In this document: positions 1 to 7,471 of the stretch, in pieces
Layout: every line of letters starts with the position of its first letter
Position numbering within the stretch: position 1 is the first letter of the stretch
From: an uncultured Saprospiraceae bacterium
GTDB lineage: Bacteria; Bacteroidota; Bacteroidia; Chitinophagales; Saprospiraceae
DNA: 9,001 nucleotides
Reading direction: 5' to 3'
NCBI GenBank assembly: GCA_937942405.1
Contig: CALDEN010000258.1
Location: forward strand, 1-9,001
Program-made: the position numbers and the translations under genes
The notes under the pieces: model-generated
What the model was told of the DNA's origin: nothing
Seen by the model: only the letters and a program-made list of their open reading frames with translations
Database searches by the model: none

Positions 1-381
1 CACCAATTTTACAAATTTTAAATTTTCTTCGGTACGTATGAAGTTCAAATTATTTTTGGTGGCTGTCCATATTCTAGGTACACCCCATGGATCGTTGAGA
101 TTCCTTTTAAAAAAACGTTCGATGCGATACGCTTTTTCATGATCTGCTCCGACAAAAGTATCTGTAATTTCTTCTTTTATATAACCTGATAAGCTGTCTC
201 TAACGGTGCCATTTAATTTATAAACTATCGAATCAGATTTATAGATCCAATATTTGCCGATTTCCATGGGAGCATAAGCATATCCCAGAGCCTCTTCATC
301 TACAGAGCCAGTCTCGTTATCACATGAAGTAATAAAAAATATACCTACAAGAAAAAATAGAAAAGAGAAACATTTAGCCAT
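1..381 (-). CDS. Partial putative lipoprotein, function unknown (3' end outside window)
   Basis: This open frame begins with ATG at 381 and runs 127 codons without a stop to the left edge, so only the N-terminal part is present. Residues 1-20 form a lipoprotein signal: Lys3, a hydrophobic run rich in Phe and Leu, then the lipobox I17-T18-S19-C20. Cys20 would be lipidated. The next residues, DNETGS, include an Asp at +2, but Bacteroidota do not follow the E. coli inner-membrane retention rule, so the final membrane cannot be assigned. The mature part has alternating hydrophobic and polar residues (IGKYWIYKSDSIVY at 41-54, then AYRIERFF at 84-91), suggesting a beta-rich periplasmic or surface domain. 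I do not recognise a named family. The gene lies 54 nt downstream of mnmA on the same strand with no convincing terminator between, so co-transcription is possible. Confidence is high that it is a lipoprotein gene and nil for function. Confidence 0.8.
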   Translation of the reverse strand, partial: MAKCFSFLFFLVGIFFITSCDNETGSVDEEALGYAYAPMEIGKYWIYKSDSIVYKLNGTVRDSLSGYIKEEITDTFVGADHEKAYRIERFFKRNLNDPWGVPRIWTATKNNLNFIRTEENLKFVKLV

Positions 382-435
382 AATTCAATGATTACGTGTA
401 TTTTATAAATTAACAATAAAGTTAATATATTTTAT

Positions 436-1524
436 CTAAAGGCTCTTATAAATGATGCCTCCCCCTACTACATCATCTCCTTCGTAAAAGACTGCGGACT
501 GACCTGGAGCTATTCCTCTGACATTGGACAGAAACTCTACTTGTATGTTTTCGTCTTTTCTCTTGAGCGTACTGAGCGATCCCTGACTATTATATCTGAT
601 CTGAGTGACTAGTTCGGATTCAGGTATCTGATCGTACTTCATAGAGTTTACTTTGTATACTTCTAAGCCATTTCTCATAAGTTCTGCCACTTCTCCGAGT
701 ACCACCGTATTGGATTCAGCGATGATTTCCGTAACATACATGGGCTTACCGAATCCCTTCCCTAACTTACGTTGTCCGATGGTATAGAACGGATAGCCAT
801 CATGAGTCCCTATAATCGCTCCTGTCTTATCTATAAAATTACCTCCAGCCACTTTTTCCTCGAGTCCATCTACCCTCCTTTTTAAAAATCCACGATAATC
901 ATTGTCTGGTACAAAGCAGATCTCGTAACTCTCTCCTTTTTTGGATAGATCTAGATAACCAAAATCTTTGGCCATTTGTCGCACTTCTGTTTTGGTATAA
1001 GGTCCGAGCGGAAATCTACTTCGATCTAAACATTCTTGGCTTAAGCCCCAAAGTACATAGGATTGATCTTTTTTAGCATCGACTGCTTTGCTTACATATT
1101 TTCTACCACCACTTTCATTGATAATGCCATAGTGACCGGTAGCTATATATTCGCAATCCATTGCATCGGCCCTTTTTAAAAGAGAATTCCACTTTATATG
1201 CGTATTACACAGTATACATGGATTAGGGGTTCTTCCTGCCATGTACTCGTCTACAAAGTTATCGATGACATAATCTCCAAAGTCTTCTCTAATATCTATT
1301 ATAAAGTGATGAAAGCCCATCTCTACGGCCACCTGTCTCGCATCATTTATAGAATCTAGACTACAGCACCCCGTTTCTTTCTTGCTAGATCCAGAACTGG
1401 CATAGTCCCATGTTTTCATGGTTATCCCGATTACCTCATAGCCTTCTTCATGCAGCATCATTGCTGTCACTGTACTATCGATACCTCCACTCATCGCTAC
1501 TAAGACTCTTCCCTTTTTACTCAC
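436..1524 (-). CDS. mnmA: tRNA-specific 2-thiouridylase MnmA
   Basis: This is the cytoplasmic enzyme that thiolates U34 at the wobble position of the Lys, Glu and Gln tRNAs, using ATP and sulfur relayed as a persulfide. The protein has 362 residues, close to the 368 of E. coli MnmA. The ATP PP-loop is SGGIDST at 12-18. Cys106 in NPCILCN (101-107) and Cys203 in YEICF (200-204) sit where the two catalytic cysteines (E. coli Cys102 and Cys199) are expected. ATGHY (128-132), KDQSYVLWG (152-160) and YTIGQRK (247-253) are further family signatures. The C-terminal half holds the usual central and beta-barrel domains. The start is GTG at 1524: an in-frame TAA lies six codons upstream, and the next candidate, Met11, would cut off the first strand of the PP-loop fold. 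The gene stands behind its own promoter element, right after the terminator of the upstream operon. The identity is essentially certain. Confidence 0.98.
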   Translation of the reverse strand: MSKKGRVLVAMSGGIDSTVTAMMLHEEGYEVIGITMKTWDYASSGSSKKETGCCSLDSINDARQVAVEMGFHHFIIDIREDFGDYVIDNFVDEYMAGRTPNPCILCNTHIKWNSLLKRADAMDCEYIATGHYGIINESGGRKYVSKAVDAKKDQSYVLWGLSQECLDRSRFPLGPYTKTEVRQMAKDFGYLDLSKKGESYEICFVPDNDYRGFLKRRVDGLEEKVAGGNFIDKTGAIIGTHDGYPFYTIGQRKLGKGFGKPMYVTEIIAESNTVVLGEVAELMRNGLEVYKVNSMKYDQIPESELVTQIRYNSQGSLSTLKRKDENIQVEFLSNVRGIAPGQSAVFYEGDDVVGGGIIYKSL

Positions 1525-1541
1525 TGCTTGAAAATTTTACA

Positions 1542-1549
1542 CAAAGGTA
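1542..1549 (-). promoter_or_regulatory. Candidate -7 promoter element of mnmA
   Basis: Read on the minus strand this is TACCTTTG followed by T, an exact match to the Bacteroidota -7 consensus TAnnTTTG(Y). Transcription would begin near 1535, giving a very short leader of about ten bases before the GTG start at 1524. The matching -33 site is poor: at the expected distance there is only TGTT at 1569-1572, which is the base of the upstream terminator hairpin. The element is visible; its use as a promoter is inferred. Confidence 0.55.
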
Positions 1550-1561
1550 TATCAAAGCCCC

Positions 1562-1598
1562 AAAATAAAACAGGAGTCATGAAAATACATGACTCCTG
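1562..1598 (-). terminator. Rho-independent terminator of the T9SS surface operon
   Basis: An 11-bp perfect inverted repeat (CAGGAGTCATG / CATGACTCCTG, at 1571-1581 and 1588-1598) encloses a 6-nt loop. On the minus strand the hairpin is followed directly by TTTTATTTT (1570-1562), a U-rich tail suited to intrinsic termination. It lies 27 bp past the stop codon of the large surface-protein gene, so it ends that operon. On the plus strand the hairpin is followed by AAATTTATCG, a poorer tail, and no plus-strand gene ends here, so the minus orientation is preferred. Confidence 0.88.
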
Positions 1599-1625
1599 AA
1601 ATTTATCGTTTGAGGAATAAATTTA

Positions 1626-4600
1626 TTATTTCATCAGCGTTACATTACCCTGAGTGGTGTATTCTGTCCCATTGACACAGACTACATTTAAGCAGTAACC
1701 ATACACATCTGGGTCTAATGGTGCCCCATCAAATGTTCCATCCCAACCACTTCCTAGTACACTGGTCTCAAAAACTTTTTCTCCCCATCTATCATAGATG
1801 ACTAAATTCATCTCATCTATGTAATTAGACTCTGGACGGAAAATGTCATTCAAGTTATCTCCATTAGGTGTGAATAAGTTAGGGACGTATACGTCTTCTG
1901 AGTTACATTGAGGAAAACGTGTCGCTACAGATATCTCATCCGTAGCAGTACATCCATTATCATTGGTTACAGTTACCATAAATATAGTTGTACTATCTAC
2001 CGGTGTCGCTAAAGGATTGCTAGAAGTAGCATCATCTAAGGTCTCTGCTGGTGACCATGAATAATCCCAATCTCCATCTCCATTAGTACTCAGCTCAGTC
2101 GTCTCCTCAATAATGATCGTATCAGGATCCGCAAATACTTCAAATCCGTCTATACCGTCATAAAGAACATCTACTGCAGCAGTTACTTCACACCCATCTT
2201 CATTAAGTGCAACGATCGTTCCTGACACGTCTCCATCTGTAAGTATAGAAATCTGGTCATCGCTGATTACGGTTACATCCTCTGTGAAGTTATAGGTATA
2301 TGACACTGGGCTACTAGAACTCGTCGTAATGTCTATAATCAGATCACCGTCCATGCATATGATTGTAGGATAATCCAAACTCATCGTAAGCTCTGAAGGC
2401 GTTAATGTAATACTGCTACTAACGATACAATCTCCTGATTCTACAGTAACATTATATGTCGTCTCTCCTACCGGATTTACGACGATCTGATCACCAGTTC
2501 CGATAACCATAAAATCTTCGTCAGACCAAGTCACCGTCCCATTGCCATCATAAATAGCTTCTAATGTGACCGTCTCTCCATCACAAAATATGTCTCCAGT
2601 CGAAGAGCTAATCGATAAATCAGAAGGGATCTGCACTGTGATGGGTACTACAAGCATCATCTCACATCCGTTGTCCCCGATGAAAATTACTTGTATATCA
2701 GTGCTTTCTGTGATCGTTTCTGTATATGTATCTCCAGTGACTGTGTTTCCGTTTGTGAGATTAGTCCATGTGATTTCTCCTGGCTGATTTGCCTGAGCAT
2801 GTAAGTCTAATTCTGCAATTTCACAGAATGATGTCTGCCCTGTAATATCTATTAAAATAGAATCCAGTGGATTTACAAGTACTTCATAAGACTCTGTACA
2901 TTCAGGAAATCCATCGACATACACATCTACAAAAACAGTCCCCGCCTCTGTTACATCTTCGATAATGGGACTAGTAGCAGACGGATCTGTAATCCAGTCC
3001 GTAATATCTGAACTCCAATTATAAATCAAATCTGCATTTCCAGATGGATTAAGTATTATATCATCTCCGTAACATGGAGTAAGTATTGCATCAAGATCTA
3101 AATCAACTGGACTTTCTATAACTGTTATCGGGTACTCATTAAATGTCCTACAACCAGAGCTATCCTCTATCTGCAATGTGACGACATACATCCCTGGACC
3201 AGGAAACGTAAAGCTCGCAGTCGGTAAACCTTGGGTAGTTACTAATGTTCCATCTCCTCCCCAAATTACACTCAAAGGTGAACTTGTATTATTATTTACG
3301 ATACTCAGGGTATACTCTCCATCATCACAAATAAAGTCATCTGCTGGAACCATTATATCTACATCCGGCATGCTCATAAATATGTTTACCGGATAATTAT
3401 AGTTAATCACACAACCCGAACTCTCATCTGTAATCTGAAGCGTGATCATATATGATCCTGGACCTGGAAAATCAAATGTCGCTTCTGACAATCCCTGAGC
3501 AGTAGTTAAAGTCGCGTCTCCTCCCCATACATATGTCAAAGTGGTTGCAGGATTATTATTTGTAACCGTTATGACATACTCACCTCCGAGACATAAATCC
3601 ATGTCTGGCGGAGTATCTATGGTCACATCGGGTAAAAAACCTTGTACCGTAATCGAATCTACTTCTGTACATGGCGAATCAGTTTGTACTACATAGAATG
3701 TCTGATTACCACCGACAAGCTCCGTCATTATCGTAGAACCAGTACCGATACTAGTCGTCAATGCGGAGTCTGTAAACCACTCGAAGGTGGCACCTAGATC
3801 TGCACTCGCCGACAAGGTAATCGTATCTGAACATACGACTCCAGGATCTGTAATCTCTATGTTTTCAAATCCATCTGTAGCCACATAAAAGCTCTGAAAT
3901 GCCGTATCGACACATGTTCCATCTTGTGCAGATACGCCCACTGTATATAGGCCTGCCTCTGGGAAATTAATATTGATATCAGGTATTTGACCGAAGTAAG
4001 AAGTATCTGCCCCATTAATCATAAACCACTGATAAGTCGAGTTAGAAGGTTCTACTTCTACAGAAAAACTTCCCGACAATTCCTCACAATTAAAATCCGA
4101 TTCCGGAGTGATTGTTACTACTGGATGTGGATCACATATTCTCACATTGTACTCAAAGTCTCTTCTGGTAAAACCCAGTAACTCTCCGTCTCTATATTCT
4201 TCCACACATATACCGATTAAAAATTGTCCTACCAAATTGGGATTAGCTGTCAAAAGTCCTGTATTGGGATCTATGTTTAATGCTACTCCTCCCATCATAT
4301 TAGAAAGATCATACGGTGGGTTCCAAACAACAGTATCATAAGGCGGTGGCCCTGGTGGTTGAGGCTGAGAGATTGCTTGACTTGCTCCTACACTAGGTGC
4401 ACATAATTTGTACACTAGTGAATCCCCATCCATATCTGTTGCAGAATGGTCAAAGATTAAATCCTCGTTTGCACATATATAAATATCGGGCCATTCATTA
4501 AATCTAGGTGCACTATTACATTCCGTTTGTGCTTTTTCAGAAATGGTCGTCCAATAGGTAGATCCTTGATTGAGTGGATCTATAATATTGTTAAGACTGA

Positions 4601-5021
4601 TATTACGACAACATCTTTGATATGCCAGGATGTATCCAGTCGCATTATATGGCAAAGTGATGACCTTTGTATACGTAGTCATTTCTACACATACATCATC
4701 TCCTTGTATAGCACACTCAGAGGTAAAAATCTGATTAAGTGTATCGGAGTCACTAAACTCTATAAGCACTTGACCTCCATCAGATTTAATAATGGGCGTA
4801 CCATTGATATCAAATATACCGATACTAGCCTCCGAATCAAATTGGGCCAATGGGTTTCCATTAAAACAATCACGTCTGAATTCTAAGGTTACTCTATACT
4901 GATTATCTCCTAAACACTCATAGTGCAGATTACCCCCAGCGACGTGGGTAGCGTTTCCCGTATTAATCGAAATGATCATACCTAGGAAAACTAAAAAACT
5001 ATATATAATTCTATTTTTCAT
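1626..5021 (-). CDS. Large secreted surface protein with T9SS type B sorting domain (gliding motility-associated C-terminal domain)
   Basis: This 1131-residue protein is predicted to be exported to the cell surface by the type IX system. The ATG at 5021 is chosen because residues 1-24 then make a clean Sec signal peptide (MKNR, hydrophobic core, cleavage after GNA before THVAGG); a longer frame would need a TTG start at 5045 and would add a Lys-rich prefix. Residues about 25-297 form a Cys-rich domain common at the start of such Bacteroidota proteins (HVAGG, ECLG, FRRDC, QRCCRN, RICDP). Residues 300-1035 are a chain of Ig/PKD-like modules, two of them (464-551 and 552-637) clearly duplicated. 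Residues about 1040-1131 are the sorting domain: VPNLFTPNGDNLNDIF, IYDRWGEKVFE, GWDG, DVYGY, ending GNVTLMK. It is the last gene of the operon, 30 nt after the OmpA-like gene. Adhesin-like and matrix roles are known for such proteins; its ligand here is unknown. Confidence 0.93.
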   Translation of the reverse strand: MKNRIIYSFLVFLGMIISINTGNATHVAGGNLHYECLGDNQYRVTLEFRRDCFNGNPLAQFDSEASIGIFDINGTPIIKSDGGQVLIEFSDSDTLNQIFTSECAIQGDDVCVEMTTYTKVITLPYNATGYILAYQRCCRNISLNNIIDPLNQGSTYWTTISEKAQTECNSAPRFNEWPDIYICANEDLIFDHSATDMDGDSLVYKLCAPSVGASQAISQPQPPGPPPYDTVVWNPPYDLSNMMGGVALNIDPNTGLLTANPNLVGQFLIGICVEEYRDGELLGFTRRDFEYNVRICDPHPVVTITPESDFNCEELSGSFSVEVEPSNSTYQWFMINGADTSYFGQIPDININFPEAGLYTVGVSAQDGTCVDTAFQSFYVATDGFENIEITDPGVVCSDTITLSASADLGATFEWFTDSALTTSIGTGSTIMTELVGGNQTFYVVQTDSPCTEVDSITVQGFLPDVTIDTPPDMDLCLGGEYVITVTNNNPATTLTYVWGGDATLTTAQGLSEATFDFPGPGSYMITLQITDESSGCVINYNYPVNIFMSMPDVDIMVPADDFICDDGEYTLSIVNNNTSSPLSVIWGGDGTLVTTQGLPTASFTFPGPGMYVVTLQIEDSSGCRTFNEYPITVIESPVDLDLDAILTPCYGDDIILNPSGNADLIYNWSSDITDWITDPSATSPIIEDVTEAGTVFVDVYVDGFPECTESYEVLVNPLDSILIDITGQTSFCEIAELDLHAQANQPGEITWTNLTNGNTVTGDTYTETITESTDIQVIFIGDNGCEMMLVVPITVQIPSDLSISSSTGDIFCDGETVTLEAIYDGNGTVTWSDEDFMVIGTGDQIVVNPVGETTYNVTVESGDCIVSSSITLTPSELTMSLDYPTIICMDGDLIIDITTSSSSPVSYTYNFTEDVTVISDDQISILTDGDVSGTIVALNEDGCEVTAAVDVLYDGIDGFEVFADPDTIIIEETTELSTNGDGDWDYSWSPAETLDDATSSNPLATPVDSTTIFMVTVTNDNGCTATDEISVATRFPQCNSEDVYVPNLFTPNGDNLNDIFRPESNYIDEMNLVIYDRWGEKVFETSVLGSGWDGTFDGAPLDPDVYGYCLNVVCVNGTEYTTQGNVTLMK
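3111..3632 (-). repeat. Tandem duplicated PKD-like domain within the surface protein
   Basis: Residues 464-551 and 552-637 of the large surface protein are adjacent copies about 88 residues long. Both have PDV at the start, a GEY strand, NNN, WGGD, TL, QGL, FPGPG, Y, TLQI, D, SGC and YP, in the same order and almost the same spacing. By hand alignment roughly half the residues are identical. The DNA copies have diverged considerably, so this is an old domain duplication, not a recent slippage event. Confidence 0.85.
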
Positions 5022-5051
5022 TTTTTTCTTCTTTGGATTATTCAAAATCGA

Positions 5052-7454
5052 TTAATTATATACCTCTTGAATCTCGTCTATCTCTACTCTACGCTCTCTA
5101 GAAGCATCTGGGCTGAATATTGATTTTTTAGGGGCCGCAGGATCATCGCTGACTCCTTGGTTTGCCGCTTCTTCCCCAAAAGATCGTTCTGTAATGATCA
5201 GCTGTCCAGAATTAATATAAGTCATCAAAATACCTCCGTTGTATACCTCAAACTCATTTCGTACACAATCTACCCTCCGCTTACCTAGAGCGACATTATA
5301 TTCGTTTACGGATAGTGGACTGGCATACCCTCTTAGATAGAGATTAACTCCCTTACCTCTCTGTAGTATCCTTGTTAATGTTTCTAAGAAGATATCTAGG
5401 TTGTCATGTCCTTTACGCACTTCGCCTTCAAAGAAGTTCTCTACCGCATACTCTCCGTCTGCTCGTCGATCTCCACTAAACTGATTTCCGTATGTGTCCT
5501 TGAACTTCTGTTTTAGAGGATAGTACTCATTGTAGGTTTCTGTATATGCTCTTTCCGTAGTCGTATTCATAGTACTACGATCTGGCATATCATTATCATA
5601 GTAGAGTCTAAGTGGCAATAAGTTGGTCAATGTTTCGATGACGGCTTTTCTTCCCAGATAAATTTCTTTATACGCTTTAGATCCATCTGTAGGTATACAG
5701 TATTGCTCCATTACTGTCTCAAAACCCGTCTTATTTACTCGGATTTTGTAACAGTGTCCTGGGATTACCTGAAATGTAAATGCATTAGACTCACCCATCG
5801 TGATTCTATCTACTTCTATGTCTCCGGCAGTAATATCTATGAGACTAACTGTTGCACCTAGTAGCTCATAATTGGTCGGTTTTTCAAAAACCTTTACCAG
5901 TAAGTCTACAGATCCAGGAGTCAAGTAGAGTTTCTTTTCTAAGACTCCTTCTTTTAAGTATTCCATCAACTCCTCTCCTGTAACTGTCACGCTAGTACTC
6001 TCATAGCCTTCCTTAGTTGCAGTGATTGTATAATCCCCTTCTGGCTTGATATCCTTAAATAGAAAATCATTGCCATCTCCATTTTCTTTGGTGTCATCCA
6101 TATCGCCTCCTGTCAGACTCACCTTTACTCCTGTAAGCTCCTCCCTCGTCAGTGCATCATAGGTAAGTGCCAAAAGATCCATTCTTTGGATTTCTCTCTC
6201 CACTTCATATATATCGAAACAACAGGTTTCAAACTTAGTATCCAGGAATTTAGATCCTACTCTATTGGATGATAGGAAACTTTTTTTATCCTTATCGTAA
6301 GACACATAATAGATGTCTTGATAACTAGAGTTTACTGGTAGTCCCATATTAGAGGCACTTCCATTTTCCCATTTATAGACATCGTAAGATCCATAACCGA
6401 TCCTTCCATCAGAAGAAAAGTACAGTATACCCGTAGATGCATCGTAATAAGGAGTGATGTCATTTCCATCAGTATTGAGCTCTTGTACATTGTTGACAGC
6501 TGTAAACTCTAGCTGCTCGTTAAAAGAAGTTTTATAAATATCAAATCCTCCTTTACCTCCGACTCTTGTCGAAACAAAATACAATTCCTGGTTACCATCA
6601 TCTGATTTCCCAAAACTCGGCTGCGTACTCGTACTGCCAGTCATATTTACCGGAGCACCGATCATTTGACCTTGAGTCCACATTCCACTATTATCTTTGG
6701 TACTTAAGTAAATGTCACACTGAATGTCTGTAACATTAAGATAGCTACACAGGGTATAAGCCATGTATTTTTTATCTGCACTTATGGTACTATTGGATGT
6801 CAGGTAATCTTCTGAATTAAATTTATTGGCTTTAGCCAAATCCTCTATCTGTGCACCTTGAATCTTTGAAAGGTATCGCTGTGGTTCATACTGATCATTC
6901 TCGAAAGGAAAACTTAAGGATGAATAATGCAAATCTTCATCGATAAGTAAAGGTGCATGTTCTGAATATCCTGTATTGATATCCATATTGACCGTTTGTA
7001 CTCCTTCCTGAGGATCGCTATTTTCTTGTGCCCACTTGGCAGAGTTCAATCCCAGTTCTGCTTTTTTGGCCATGGCTGGATTATCGTTTTCCGATAGGAA
7101 TAACTGATAATACTTCTCTGCATCAGTATACTGCCCTGTCTGTAATTTGATCTCGGCGAGCTGATGATAACCATCTGGATAAGCTGTAGACTTTAATGTA
7201 TCTAGCAGATAGTGTAGATGTTGCTCAGCGGGCTTATATGCATACTGACTACGTTCTGCTTGGATGAGCTTGTATAACACTTCTACATCAGAAGGATCAC
7301 GATCATAGGCTTCCGCCAAATAAAATAACGCTCCACTGTAGTTATTTACAGCTAAAGCTTCATTTCCTTTTTTGATAAAATCTTTGGCAGTAGGCTGAGC
7401 CATTGCCGCAAACCCAAAAAAGAAAAGCATATATATTGAAAATATTTTTTTCAT
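5052..7454 (-). CDS. PorE-like periplasmic protein: TPR, PD40 propeller, carboxypeptidase-regulatory-like and OmpA-like domains
   Basis: The domain order of this 800-residue protein matches PorE, the T9SS protein that contacts peptidoglycan in Porphyromonas gingivalis. The ATG at 7454 gives a normal signal peptide (MKKIF, hydrophobic core, cleavage at AMA-Q20); the longer frame would need a TTG at 7487 inside the preceding gene. Residues 22-140 are TPR-like helices. Residues about 160-420 carry propeller motifs: STRVGGKGGFDIYK (295-308), FSSDGRIGYGSYDVYKW (346-362) and SSNRVGS...FDIYEVE (395-419). Residues about 427-510 and 515-600 are two small beta-sandwich domains. Residues 612-795 are OmpA-like (LPLRLYYDND, YNVALGKRRVD, RERRVEI). 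No lipobox is visible, unlike PorE, and the usual peptidoglycan-binding Asp is Ser712. It sits 17 nt after the PorP/SprF gene and 30 nt before the cargo gene. It probably links the outer-membrane partner to the periplasm or cell wall; orthology to PorE itself is not proven. Confidence 0.88.
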   Translation of the reverse strand: MKKIFSIYMLFFFGFAAMAQPTAKDFIKKGNEALAVNNYSGALFYLAEAYDRDPSDVEVLYKLIQAERSQYAYKPAEQHLHYLLDTLKSTAYPDGYHQLAEIKLQTGQYTDAEKYYQLFLSENDNPAMAKKAELGLNSAKWAQENSDPQEGVQTVNMDINTGYSEHAPLLIDEDLHYSSLSFPFENDQYEPQRYLSKIQGAQIEDLAKANKFNSEDYLTSNSTISADKKYMAYTLCSYLNVTDIQCDIYLSTKDNSGMWTQGQMIGAPVNMTGSTSTQPSFGKSDDGNQELYFVSTRVGGKGGFDIYKTSFNEQLEFTAVNNVQELNTDGNDITPYYDASTGILYFSSDGRIGYGSYDVYKWENGSASNMGLPVNSSYQDIYYVSYDKDKKSFLSSNRVGSKFLDTKFETCCFDIYEVEREIQRMDLLALTYDALTREELTGVKVSLTGGDMDDTKENGDGNDFLFKDIKPEGDYTITATKEGYESTSVTVTGEELMEYLKEGVLEKKLYLTPGSVDLLVKVFEKPTNYELLGATVSLIDITAGDIEVDRITMGESNAFTFQVIPGHCYKIRVNKTGFETVMEQYCIPTDGSKAYKEIYLGRKAVIETLTNLLPLRLYYDNDMPDRSTMNTTTERAYTETYNEYYPLKQKFKDTYGNQFSGDRRADGEYAVENFFEGEVRKGHDNLDIFLETLTRILQRGKGVNLYLRGYASPLSVNEYNVALGKRRVDCVRNEFEVYNGGILMTYINSGQLIITERSFGEEAANQGVSDDPAAPKKSIFSPDASRERRVEIDEIQEVYN

Positions 7455-7471
7455 TTGATTAGGTTTTAAGA

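Noticed and set aside
409..426. Inverted repeat ATTAAC / GTTAAT between mnmA and the lipoprotein gene
   Set aside because: The stem is only 6 bp, almost all A-T, and has no U-run after it on the minus strand, so it is too weak to call a terminator.
2566..4886. Several open frames of 64-119 codons on the plus strand inside the large surface-protein gene
   Set aside because: They lie opposite a gene with a coherent protein, have unstructured composition, no family motif and no plausible promoter of their own.
5022..5045. An eight-residue N-terminal extension of the surface protein from a TTG start
   Set aside because: The ATG at 5021 gives a standard signal peptide and is preceded by a purine-rich stretch. 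The extension adds only Asn, Pro and Lys residues before it.
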